Assembly (NCBI GenBank): GCA_013152135.1
Contig: JAADGX010000010.1
Span: 1 to 22,066 of the forward strand
Reading direction: 5' to 3'
Length of the DNA: 22,066 nucleotides
DNA from: Chlorobiota bacterium
GTDB lineage: Bacteria > Bacteroidota > Ignavibacteria > SZUA-365 > JAADGX01
Shown in pieces: positions 9,032 through 16,182 of this stretch. Under the pieces are notes generated by a model, which was not told the origin of the DNA, made no database searches, and saw only the letters and a list, made by a program, of their open reading frames with translations. How positions within the stretch are numbered: position 1 is the stretch's first letter; every line of letters begins with the position of its first letter. The position numbers and the translations under genes were made by a program.

Positions 9032-9052
9032 ATTGACATGTTGTCAGTCAAT
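9032..9052. repeat. Nested inverted repeats between lon and the NUDIX gene
   Basis: ATTGAC (9032-9037) is inverted as GTCAAT (9047-9052), and inside it TGACA-TGT-TGTCA (9034-9046) forms a second dyad; TCAATTGA (9048-9055) is a third. AGTCAA recurs just downstream. The element sits in the 230-bp gap of a divergent gene pair, where an operator would be expected. No CIRCE sequence and no convincing promoter pair were found in the rest of the gap (8891-9120). Confidence 0.4.
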
Positions 9053-9120
9053 TGAACATTTAGTCAAACATGCATACATTGGTGTCAGTCTTTCAAGCAC
9101 ACACGTAATCCGAAATTTCC

Positions 9121-9561
9121 ATGCCCGATCTCATTTCACGGCTTGTTCAAGTCCACGTTTTTCGAAAAAAGACTTCTGGGATTCACGAGTATCTCCTGCT
9201 CTTGCGCTCGAGATCGGATCCACAATATCCCGGTATGTGGCAAGTGGTGACGGGCACTATTGACGGAAAGGAGTCGGCGCTCGAGGCAGCGAAGCGGGAA
9301 GTTCAGGAGGAGACAGGCCTTGCACCTCTCCGAATCGAAATCATTCCATACGTGGCGTCTTTTTATAATCCTGCAGCGGACTCCATCGAACTTGTCCCCG
9401 TTTTTGCTTTTGAAGCGCATCCGTCAAGCGTCGTCCGACTCTCGGAAGAACATGAAAAGTATCAATGGCTTTCCTATGAGTCTGCCATATCAAGACTCAA
9501 GATACAAGCACATAAGACGGCACTGGAGATCCTGGAAAAAACGATGCTGAAAAAAGAGTAG
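9121..9561 (+). CDS. NUDIX hydrolase
   Basis: A 146-residue cytosolic pyrophosphohydrolase of normal family length. The Nudix box is complete: G45-x5-E51-x7-R59-E60-x2-E63-E64-T-G66-L67, which binds the metal and cleaves a nucleoside diphosphate linked to another group. The flanking PGMWQVVTGTI resembles the dATP / dihydroneopterin-triphosphate pyrophosphatase (NudB-like) branch, but substrate choice is not decided by this. The chosen ATG at 9121 puts the first beta strand (SRLVQVHVF) close to the N-terminus as in relatives; there is no visible Shine-Dalgarno. It is divergent from lon and stands apart from the lipoprotein gene by 132 bases. Confidence 0.9.
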   Translation: MPDLISRLVQVHVFRKKTSGIHEYLLLLRSRSDPQYPGMWQVVTGTIDGKESALEAAKREVQEETGLAPLRIEIIPYVASFYNPAADSIELVPVFAFEAHPSSVVRLSEEHEKYQWLSYESAISRLKIQAHKTALEILEKTMLKKE

Positions 9562-9693
9562 ACCGACGATTGCCGGCTTCGCGTCCTGAGACCTGTTTGC
9601 CTCTGTTTCATTTGATATGTAAGTTCCAATTACCGTCGTAAGATCGGTTCTTCGCGACACAATACACATGTCCACTCTGTTAAGGAGCTCATT

Positions 9694-10473
9694 ATGTCTC
9701 AACGGTACTTTCTTGGTCTTTCGTTGCTGTTCATTGTCGCCGTTATTACCATCACCGGTGCCTGTTCCTTCACAACAGCTCACGTCGCGGAAGCATACAT
9801 GTGCCTCAGTGTCGACGATCAGAACAAACCTGTGGTAAAAACCGACAAATTCCCTACTTACCAATGGCTCATCCATTGCAGCGCTTCTATCGCAAACGTG
9901 CCATCCAGTACCGTTGTAAAAGCTGTGTGGTCCAAAGTTGGAGAAGGAGAAGACAGCGACGAAAAAATCGCGGATACGGAAATATCAATTGACCGGGATA
10001 CTTGGATCGATTTCACATTTCTCACTCCGATCACGGGACTACCCGAAGACACCTATAAAGTCGATCTCTACGTTCAAGACAAACTCGACAGAACACTGAC
10101 CTTTACGACATACGAAGATATTCCCGATTCGTATATCGCCACAGCAGTTTTAGCCACGGCGGTGGATAAATATAATCGTCCAAGTGAGCCCGTGCAGTTC
10201 TTCACTCCCGATACACCCGTTATGCATTGCGCTACCCAGGTGGTTCTGCCTCAAGATGAAAAGGCGAACATCAATGCCCAGTGGTATCAATTGCTTGATG
10301 CAAAAGAATACTTGATCAGTGAATCCCCGGTCGAAATGGACCACACCGGATGGATCGATTTTACGTTGACTCCCTCGGAAAAGGGTTTACCGGAAGGCAT
10401 ATACCGTATTGTCATCCTTGTCGATGGAAAACCAGCGAAGTCAGGTGATTTTGAAGTCAAAAGCACGCAATAA
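9694..10473 (+). CDS. Predicted lipoprotein with two copies of one domain
   Basis: I do not recognise the family. The 259-residue product has a signal sequence (MSQRYFLGLSLLFIVAVITI) and a lipobox-like TGAC ending at C24, so it is probably a lipoprotein of the cell envelope. The mature part is an internal duplication: residues about 32-138 and 147-255 align throughout. Shared landmarks are HC (61-62 and 178-179), a following proline (P70 and P186) and tryptophan (W79 and W197), and WIDFTFLTP..GLPEDTYKV (104-123) against WIDFTLTP..GLPEGIYRI (220-239). Each copy looks like a beta-sandwich. AAGGAG lies 7 bases before the ATG. It may be monocistronic, since a hairpin follows it. Confidence 0.75.
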   Translation: MSQRYFLGLSLLFIVAVITITGACSFTTAHVAEAYMCLSVDDQNKPVVKTDKFPTYQWLIHCSASIANVPSSTVVKAVWSKVGEGEDSDEKIADTEISIDRDTWIDFTFLTPITGLPEDTYKVDLYVQDKLDRTLTFTTYEDIPDSYIATAVLATAVDKYNRPSEPVQFFTPDTPVMHCATQVVLPQDEKANINAQWYQLLDAKEYLISESPVEMDHTGWIDFTLTPSEKGLPEGIYRIVILVDGKPAKSGDFEVKSTQ

Positions 10474-10486
10474 CAATCTCTCCGAT

Positions 10487-10532
10487 GACTATCCGCCAGG
10501 GTGTGCATCACCTTCATGCTGGGTGCGGAGTC
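10487..10532 (+). terminator. Imperfect hairpin after the lipoprotein gene
   Basis: GACT-AT-CCGC (10487-10496) can pair with GCGGAGTC (10525-10532) with a two-base bulge, and an inner GCAT/ATGC pair can extend the structure. TTATTT follows at 10533. It begins 13 bases after the stop codon. The stem is interrupted and the T-run is broken, so this is a modest terminator candidate. Confidence 0.35.
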
Positions 10533-10606
10533 TTATTTGACACGACTTGTTGAAGCCGTGCGGATCCGACTGGTGAAGGAATGTAAGGTGCAGATCATGG
10601 ACTGAC

Positions 10607-10620
10607 ATCACGCCCGTGAT
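10607..10620. promoter_or_regulatory. Palindrome before the NtrC-like regulator gene, operator candidate
   Basis: ATCACG-CC-CGTGAT is a perfect 6-bp inverted repeat with a 2-base centre, ending 36 bases before the ATG of the regulator. A dimeric Fis-type DNA-binding protein such as the one encoded next would bind a dyad of this kind, so autoregulation is possible. This is inference from position and symmetry only. Confidence 0.3.
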
Positions 10621-10656
10621 CCGGAAACGGGGCGGCGAAACAAGAAACATGAATTA

Positions 10657-12078
10657 ATGGATCTATATACATCCATATCGAAGGAGGCTTTGGAAACCGT
10701 CCACACGTGTATCGAGGCGAATTCCTACCTGGCCGCCTACCCTGTTGGGACCAACAGACTCATTCATGTCCTCGTCTTTCGACCCAATGAACCCTGGATG
10801 CATCTCGACGTGCAGATAGAGCAACCTCCTTCGGCAGACGAAACCCCTTCTTCCCTTTTCGACAACCGGGAATTCAGCAAGATCGCGTTTGAGACTATCT
10901 TCAAGCGAACGGACATCAGGCATATAACCCAGGTAATATCAGTATCCAGTGCGCTTTCGCGCGAGGACGTTACAATTTCCGCTATCCGCTGGGATTCAGA
11001 TCCCCCGTTCTCTTCCCTCGAGCAGAAATTATTGAGAGCAATTGCCGAAAGTTTTTCCAACGCCGTTTCCTTGCTTACCGGCGGTAAATCGATACATGGA
11101 CATCATTCGGAAATCGAGTATGAGAACCTGTTCGAAGATTACTCGATCAACTCCAGTCCTCCCATGTTGAAAGTCTGTGAACTGTTTAATAAGGCAAAAT
11201 CCAGCACTGCAAATATCCTCATCCAGGGAGAAGCCGGAACAGGAAAACAATGGATGGCACGAGCCATCCACAGGCGAGGACCATACGGCCTGGAACCCTT
11301 TACCGTAATCAATTGTGATTTGATGAGACACGGCGATATCGAACACCAGTTTCGAGCTTTGGGAAAAGACAGCGAACATCGAGACGCATCATCGTATGTG
11401 CACAGAAAGATCAACACACTGTACTTGAAAGAAATAAACGCCCTTCCGATTAAACTTCAGGCGCTTCTTTATGAAGTACTGCTTCACCAGCAAAGAGTGG
11501 ATGCGCTTTCAGATTCGCGCGATCACCTTCCCGTACGAATAATTGCTTCGAGCAATGCTGATGTACCGGCTCTCGTTTCCAGGGGCGAATTCAGGGAGGA
11601 TCTATACTACCTCATCAACATCATTCCTATCCACTTGCCGCCGCTCCGAAAGAGAAAGGATGATCTTCCGGGGCTTATCGGCTATTTCATTACGATGCTC
11701 AGTAAACGATACGACAAGGAAGTAACAGGAATCGACGGAAAATGCCTGACGGCCATGCTGAGGTATCGCTGGCCGGGAAACCTCCTGGAGCTGGAAACCG
11801 TTATTGCTCGTGCCATCGTACTTGCACACAACCCGATACTTGGCGTTGAGACCCTCCCCGACGAGATAGCGCACGAAGCTCAGAAAAACCAGAAGGGGGA
11901 AATCCTGAAATCGGCCGGTGATTTGTCCCTCGCACAGATTGAACGAAAAATCGTCTTGGAAGCGCTGAAAGAATGCCAGGGCAATCAGAGCGCTGCTGCC
12001 CGCCGCTTGAAAATATCGCGCGATAACCTCCGCTATCGAATAAAAAAATATGAAATCCGAAAAGAGGAATACCTTTAG
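10657..12078 (+). CDS. NtrC-like regulator with degenerate AAA+ domain
   Basis: A 473-residue protein with the plan of a sigma-54 activator: an N-terminal GAF-like sensor region (about 1-143, ending in the helix SSLEQKLLRAIAESFSNAVSLL), an AAA+ domain (about 150-400) and a Fis-type helix-turn-helix (about 421-466, NQSAAARRLKISRDNLRYRI). Walker A GEAGTGKQ (191-198) is intact. Other key sites are not: the GAFTGA sigma-54 contact loop is absent (about 226-247), the Walker B aspartate is K258 (TLYLKE), the second arginine of FREDLYYR is L319, and the sensor II arginine of WPGNVREL is L377. From what is known of the family it should not activate sigma-54 polymerase by ATP hydrolysis; a DNA-binding repressor or ligand sensor is more likely. 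No clear Shine-Dalgarno. Confidence 0.85.
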   Translation: MDLYTSISKEALETVHTCIEANSYLAAYPVGTNRLIHVLVFRPNEPWMHLDVQIEQPPSADETPSSLFDNREFSKIAFETIFKRTDIRHITQVISVSSALSREDVTISAIRWDSDPPFSSLEQKLLRAIAESFSNAVSLLTGGKSIHGHHSEIEYENLFEDYSINSSPPMLKVCELFNKAKSSTANILIQGEAGTGKQWMARAIHRRGPYGLEPFTVINCDLMRHGDIEHQFRALGKDSEHRDASSYVHRKINTLYLKEINALPIKLQALLYEVLLHQQRVDALSDSRDHLPVRIIASSNADVPALVSRGEFREDLYYLINIIPIHLPPLRKRKDDLPGLIGYFITMLSKRYDKEVTGIDGKCLTAMLRYRWPGNLLELETVIARAIVLAHNPILGVETLPDEIAHEAQKNQKGEILKSAGDLSLAQIERKIVLEALKECQGNQSAAARRLKISRDNLRYRIKKYEIRKEEYL

Positions 12079-12112
12079 TAGCGCAGTATCGAGAAAAAGA
12101 AAATTTCATCCC

Positions 12113-12141
12113 TTGATTCCGGAACGGAAAATTTGTAGAAT
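12113..12141 (+). promoter_or_regulatory. Promoter candidate for hrcA-grpE-dnaJ
   Basis: TTGATT (12113-12118) is separated by 17 bases from TAGAAT (12136-12141), 4 of 6 and 5 of 6 matches to the sigma-70 elements. A second -10 like TATAAT lies at 12143-12148 but its spacing to TTGATT is 24. The hairpin at 12172-12192 would fall in the leader RNA. A sequence match only. Confidence 0.5.
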
Positions 12142-12171
12142 TTATAATGTCGTTGGTTGAATAATACGGTC

Positions 12172-12192
12172 TGCCGACCCGGATGGTCGGCA
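12172..12192. promoter_or_regulatory. Perfect inverted repeat in the hrcA leader
   Basis: TGCCGACC and GGTCGGCA form a perfect 8-bp dyad around CGGAT, ending 16 bases before the hrcA ATG. It is not the CIRCE consensus (TTAGCACTC with a 9-base gap). It could be a protein-binding site or an RNA hairpin close to the ribosome site. No T-run follows, so a terminator is unlikely. Confidence 0.45.
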
Positions 12193-12208
12193 TCCATTTC
12201 TTGCATAT

Positions 12209-13276
12209 ATGATGAAAAAAGTTCTGACATACGACGAAGAAGGCAACCTGACGGATCGGGAAAAGCAGGTGCTCCAGCAGATTATCCATTCGTACGTGCT
12301 GAGCGCCCGTCCCGTGGGTTCACGCTACATTTCCAAACACAGCGATCTCGGATTAAGCCCCGCGTCGATACGAAATATCATGGCTGAATTGGAAGAGCGC
12401 GGGTTTATTGATCATCCGCATACATCATCGGGTAGAATTCCCACGGACAAGGGGTATCGATACTACGTGGACACCCTTATGCAAATAGATCGACTTACCA
12501 GCAGGGAAAAAGCTATCATCCGCAATGTCGTCAAGAAGAATACAGAGACGAAACTGGCCGAAATATTGAAGGATTCAAATAAGATCCTGAGCTATATCTC
12601 GCATCTCCTTGCCGTGATCTCCCTTCCACGCATTCAAACCGGGAAACTTAACCGGATTGATCTTGTCCCCCTCAGCTCAAGCCGTATAATGGTTATCCTC
12701 GCCATTGAATCCGGACTGGTGAAAACTATGCAGTTTGAATTGAACTGCGTAATCGATCAACAACAGTTGAACGACATCACTTCATTCCTGAACAGCCGTC
12801 TTGCGGGACTGACGCTGAATGAAATCCGGGAAACCCTAATCGAGCGTGTAAAAACAGCAGCGAATGAAAAGACCGGAATCATCAGACTGTTCATTGACCG
12901 CGCTCAAAACCTTTTTTCTGATACCTTGGATCGCGACCAGGTTATCATTGACGGTGTCAAATCCATCATCGACCAACCGGAATTCGAGAAAGCCGAAAAC
13001 CTCCGGAGTATCATCGAACTCGTAGAGGACGAGCAGGTGATCATTCACGTGCTTGAGTCCCAGCAGCAACAGCAAACGTCAAATACCGTTTCCATCACGA
13101 TCGGAGTGGAAAACGAAGAGGACAGAATGAGGGATTACAGCTTCATCTCGACCCGGTACAATTTCGGGAACGTAACCGGAACTGTTGGGGTCATCGGTCC
13201 GAAACGGATGAACTACTCGAAACTCGTTGCTCTTGTCGATTACCTTGGATCCACCATATCGAAATTTCACCAATAA
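12209..13276 (+). CDS. hrcA: Heat-inducible transcription repressor HrcA
   Basis: A 355-residue HrcA of normal length. It represses chaperone operons by binding the CIRCE operator as a dimer and is kept active by GroEL in the well-studied species. The N-terminal winged helix (about 15-85) contains LTDREKQVLQQIIHSY, ARPVGSRYIS, SPASIRNIMAELEERGFI and HTSSGRIPTDKGYRYYVD, all signature segments. The C-terminal GAF-like part ends NFGNVTGTVGVIGPKRMNYSK, also characteristic. Two adjacent ATGs (12209 and 12212) are possible; no Shine-Dalgarno is visible. It is followed after 20 bases by grpE and then dnaJ, the usual stress-operon order. No CIRCE was found in front of it, so its target here is unclear. 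Confidence 0.96.
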   Translation: MMKKVLTYDEEGNLTDREKQVLQQIIHSYVLSARPVGSRYISKHSDLGLSPASIRNIMAELEERGFIDHPHTSSGRIPTDKGYRYYVDTLMQIDRLTSREKAIIRNVVKKNTETKLAEILKDSNKILSYISHLLAVISLPRIQTGKLNRIDLVPLSSSRIMVILAIESGLVKTMQFELNCVIDQQQLNDITSFLNSRLAGLTLNEIRETLIERVKTAANEKTGIIRLFIDRAQNLFSDTLDRDQVIIDGVKSIIDQPEFEKAENLRSIIELVEDEQVIIHVLESQQQQQTSNTVSITIGVENEEDRMRDYSFISTRYNFGNVTGTVGVIGPKRMNYSKLVALVDYLGSTISKFHQ

Positions 13277-13296
13277 CCAACAGGACGAACCACTTC

Positions 13297-13912
13297 ATGA
13301 ACAGAAAAGACGTCGAATCACCTGACACGCATGCAAACAAAAATCAATCCGATACCAAGAAAACCACGGAAATCCCGATTGAGCACAAAGAGCGTAGTGA
13401 ACCTGAACGCTCCGAATCCGATCTCGCGGATCAGCTCGAGCAGTTGAAGGAACAGGTTATTACGAAAAGCAGCGGAATTCGAAAATTACAAACGACGTAC
13501 CGAAGAAACGATAGCCTCACTGGCGAAGACCGCGAACGAAGGACTTATCCTGGAATTGCTCAGCGTAATCGATGACTTCGATCGCTCGTTGAAAGCCGGA
13601 AAGGAACATGCCGACATGGAATCTTTTTACGAGGGAGTGTTTCTCGTGCGAAACAAACTTATGAAAATCCTGGAAGGGCGGGGCTTGAAGCCAATCGAAT
13701 CCGTGGGTAAGCCATTTGACATCGAGTACCACCATGCAATGATGCAAGTGCCCCGTGATGACGTCGAACCTGACACGGTGGTCGAGGAACTGGAGAAGGG
13801 CTACCTGATAAACGACAAGGTCTTACGACATGCAAAGGTCATCGTCTCGAAACAGCCTGATGGCGAAATTCAGAAACCAGACGATGCCACTCCCGTGGAA
13901 ACGTCGCAATAA
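13297..13912 (+). pseudogene. grpE: grpE, nucleotide exchange factor of DnaK, interrupted by a frameshift
   Basis: Two frames together encode a normal 204-residue GrpE. Frame one gives the acidic/polar N-terminus and runs to DLADQLEQLKEQ (codons to 13455). Skipping one base (G at 13455 or 13456) then gives LLRKAAEFENYKRRTEET, the diagnostic coiled-coil core, continuing through ELLSVIDDFDRSL, the beta domain and a stop at 13910. As read, the first frame instead ends at 13575 after 92 residues and lacks the DnaK-contacting part. GrpE releases ADP from DnaK and is normally needed for growth in heat. The flanking hrcA and dnaJ are intact, so a sequence error is the simplest explanation; a genuine mutation or recoding is possible. 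No standard +1 slippery site is visible. Confidence 0.88.
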
Positions 13913-13926
13913 GACACTGGAGCCCG

Positions 13927-15084
13927 ATGACGCAGAAACGCGACTACTACGATGTCCTGGGAGTATCACGAAATGCATCCCAGGAAGAAATAAAATCAGC
14001 CTATCGAAAACTGGCGCTGAAATTTCACCCGGATCGCAACCCGGGGGATAAAGCGGCGGAAGAGAACTTCAAGGAAGCGGCGGAAGCGTACGAAGTGCTT
14101 AGCGATCCTGACAAACGGCGGCGATACGACCAGTTCGGTTTCAATGGATTGGGTTCGCAGGATTTTGCCGATTTTCACAACATTCACGATATTTTTCGTC
14201 ACTTCGGAGATATTTTCGGCGGTTTTGGCGGCAGTATTTTTGACGAGATCTTTGGCGCGGGCAGGGGACAGGCCAGGCATGGATCACATAGAGCAACGGG
14301 GTCCGATCTCAAAGTTACTATTGATTTATCCCTTGAAGAGATAGCGACAGGCGTCGAAAAAACGCTGAAAATCAAGCGCTGGGGAAAATGCAAAACGTGC
14401 CAAGGAACGGGCGCTGCTTCCAACAATGGGTTTACTGCGTGCACGACGTGCCATGGAACGGGTGAAGTTCGCCAAGTGTCGCGCTCCATGTTCGGACAAT
14501 TCGTGAACATCGCGGTGTGCCCGCAATGCCAGGGCGAAGGCATGATTATTAATGATCCCTGCAAAGCCTGCTCCGGAGAAGGGAGGGTTCGCGAAGAAGC
14601 GACAGTCGCCGTCCAAATCCCGGCGGGAGTATCAGAAGGCAATTACATCCCTCTCCGGGGAGAAGGAAACGCTGGTCGGCGAGGCGCGCCAGCGGGTGAC
14701 GTATTGGTAGTTATCCGGGAAAAGGAACACCCGGTTTTTACGCGGGATGAAGATGATGTGTATATCGACTTAACCATCAGCTACGCCGATGCCGTCCTCG
14801 GTACGGAAGTGGAGATCCCCACACTGACCGGTCATGCCCTGCTGAAAATCGAGCCTGGAACTCCGTCAAATACGATACTTCGTATGCGCGAAAAAGGCAT
14901 CCCGCATCTCAATGGCTACGGCCGGGGCGATCAACTGGTCCGTGTCCATATTTACGTTCCAAAAAAGGTTTCTTCCAAGGATAAAGAGTTGTTGAAACAG
15001 ATGGCGAAATCTTCCGGATTCAAGCCAACAGAACTCAAAAGAGAACACAACATCTTCGCAAAAGTCGTCAACGTTTTTTCCTAG
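13927..15084 (+). CDS. dnaJ: Chaperone protein DnaJ
   Basis: A complete type I DnaJ (385 residues), the Hsp40 partner that delivers substrates to DnaK and stimulates its ATPase. The J-domain (about 5-70) has HPD at 34-36; a Gly/Phe-rich linker follows (about 71-122). The zinc-binding domain has four CxxCxGxG repeats: CKTCQGTG (155-162), CTTCHGTG (172-179), CPQCQGEG (198-205) and CKACSGEG (212-219), binding two zinc ions. The C-terminal substrate domains carry IPAGVSEGNYIPLRGEG. TGGAG precedes the ATG by about 5 bases, and the gap from grpE is 14 bases, so the two are co-transcribed. dnaK itself is not in this window. Confidence 0.97.
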   Translation: MTQKRDYYDVLGVSRNASQEEIKSAYRKLALKFHPDRNPGDKAAEENFKEAAEAYEVLSDPDKRRRYDQFGFNGLGSQDFADFHNIHDIFRHFGDIFGGFGGSIFDEIFGAGRGQARHGSHRATGSDLKVTIDLSLEEIATGVEKTLKIKRWGKCKTCQGTGAASNNGFTACTTCHGTGEVRQVSRSMFGQFVNIAVCPQCQGEGMIINDPCKACSGEGRVREEATVAVQIPAGVSEGNYIPLRGEGNAGRRGAPAGDVLVVIREKEHPVFTRDEDDVYIDLTISYADAVLGTEVEIPTLTGHALLKIEPGTPSNTILRMREKGIPHLNGYGRGDQLVRVHIYVPKKVSSKDKELLKQMAKSSGFKPTELKREHNIFAKVVNVFS

Positions 15085-15135
15085 ACGGGCGATCGGTATT
15101 TTCCAGATCCAGATCTTACCACGGGAGGCAGAACG

Positions 15136-15642
15136 ATGGCAAAGCGTGTCTTCGACTCTTTGAAATCGCTTCTCAATCGTGCTGGTTTCACACGGGAGGA
15201 GCAGAATGTACTTTTGTTTTTCATCGCCTTGATCATAATCGGAAGTGGTTATCGGCTTGTCGAACGCTGGTCCGCTCCGGACCCCGAAGATTTTGCGCGG
15301 GAGTACCAAGTCGCCGAGAGCCTTTTCCATCGTCCGCCTGATCCTTCATCGCAACTTGTGACCTCTTCGTTTTCAGAAACCGGTAACCCACACGATTCTT
15401 TGAAACCACGTAAAAAGAAGTCCAAATCCAATTCCACACTGCAACCTCACAGCATCAACATCAACGCTGCAGGCCAAAGCGAGCTGGAAGCTCTTCCCGG
15501 CATCGGCCCCGCAACCGCAAAAAAGATTATCCGGTTTCGTGAACAAGTTGGTCGTTTCAAAAAACCTTCGGATATTAAGAAGGTGAAGGGGATTGGAGAT
15601 AAGAAATTCAAGAAAATAGAGCCTTTTATCACGACCAAATAA
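15136..15642 (+). CDS. ComEA-like membrane-anchored helix-hairpin-helix protein
   Basis: A 168-residue protein with one membrane span (about 25-38, VLLFFIALIIIGSG), a charged linker (about 45-105, with a basic patch PRKKKSKSN) and a C-terminal ComEA-type module: ININAAGQSELEALPGIGPA (starting about 107) with a second hairpin VKGIGDKKFKKIEPF. ComEA binds double-stranded DNA outside the inner membrane and passes it to the ComEC channel during natural transformation. Similar small proteins also occur in non-competent bacteria, so the role is not proven. GGGAGG lies about 7 bases before the ATG. It starts 51 bases after dnaJ and stands ahead of a single-span protein and a PilM-like gene, which supports a DNA-uptake or pilus context. 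Confidence 0.82.
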   Translation: MAKRVFDSLKSLLNRAGFTREEQNVLLFFIALIIIGSGYRLVERWSAPDPEDFAREYQVAESLFHRPPDPSSQLVTSSFSETGNPHDSLKPRKKKSKSNSTLQPHSININAAGQSELEALPGIGPATAKKIIRFREQVGRFKKPSDIKKVKGIGDKKFKKIEPFITTK

Positions 15643-15656
15643 TGTCGCTTTCGGCT

Positions 15657-15683
15657 CGATCAGCCATAGCACATTCCTGATCG
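15657..15683 (+). repeat. Inverted repeat just before the single-span gene
   Basis: CGATCAG (15657-15663) is repeated inverted as CTGATCG (15677-15683) around 13 bases. The GGAGG ribosome site starts two bases later, so if it folds in the RNA it would press against the translation start of the gene at 15695. No T-run follows, so it is not a terminator. Confidence 0.35.
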
Positions 15684-15694
15684 TTGGAGGAATC

Positions 15695-16162
15695 ATGCCA
15701 CAAAAGCAGCCTTTCGGCATTGTCGATTTTGTCTTAATCGTCGTCATCATCGCCCTCACCGGGCTTCTCGTCTACATTATTTATAAACCATCCGCGGAGC
15801 TGGCGCGACAGGAAAATTTGAAATGGGAATCGCGCGCCCGGATGACTCACCTGCGAACTGCAGAGCTTCAATATTATCACAGAAACAAGGACTACTTGGC
15901 GGATATCGATTCGATCCTGATTTTCATTCGTGATTCGCTTTCCGCCGAACAGCGCGACAGCTTATTTCCAAGACTCTACACAGGGCCCTTCGTTATCGAT
16001 TCCTTGCGCCATTCCCCTCGTTCTCTTCAACCTTACATAATCATGGTAGACGATACCTCGTCAAAAGTACCGCGCTATCGTATTGAAGATCCCGACGGCT
16101 ATGGTTACATCAGCAGTCTTGAGGATCCCACCGAGCACAACAAGGCAAGCTGGGAACAATGA
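15695..16162 (+). CDS. Single-span membrane protein of unknown function
   Basis: I do not recognise this 155-residue protein. It has a short polar N-terminus, one hydrophobic helix (about 10-30, IVDFVLIVVIIALTGLLVYI), then a charged, mostly helical segment (RMTHLRTAELQYYHRNKDYL) and a soluble tail with a DDTSS and DPDGYGYI region. The layout of an N-terminal helix followed by an amphipathic helix with AELQYY recalls type IV pilin-like or minor pseudopilin proteins, but the prepilin peptidase motif (G/FTLIE) is absent. A PilN/PilO-like role is another possibility given the PilM-like gene 20 bases downstream. GGAGG precedes the ATG by about 4 bases. Function is inference from neighbours only. 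Confidence 0.72.
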   Translation: MPQKQPFGIVDFVLIVVIIALTGLLVYIIYKPSAELARQENLKWESRARMTHLRTAELQYYHRNKDYLADIDSILIFIRDSLSAEQRDSLFPRLYTGPFVIDSLRHSPRSLQPYIIMVDDTSSKVPRYRIEDPDGYGYISSLEDPTEHNKASWEQ

Positions 16163-16182
16163 GATCCGACGTGTTGCAATAG

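Noticed and set aside
10516..10605. A 29-codon open frame in the gap before the NtrC-like gene (ATG at 10516)
   Set aside because: No ribosome site before it, it runs through the hairpin arm at 10525-10532, and no recognisable motif is present.
12143..12148. TATAAT before hrcA as the -10 element
   Set aside because: Its distance to the nearest -35 like hexamer is 24 bases; the overlapping TAGAAT at 17 bases fits better.
13556..13912. The second part of grpE as an independent gene starting at TTG 13556
   Set aside because: The frame is open and homologous to GrpE back to 13457, well before this TTG, and no ribosome site precedes it.
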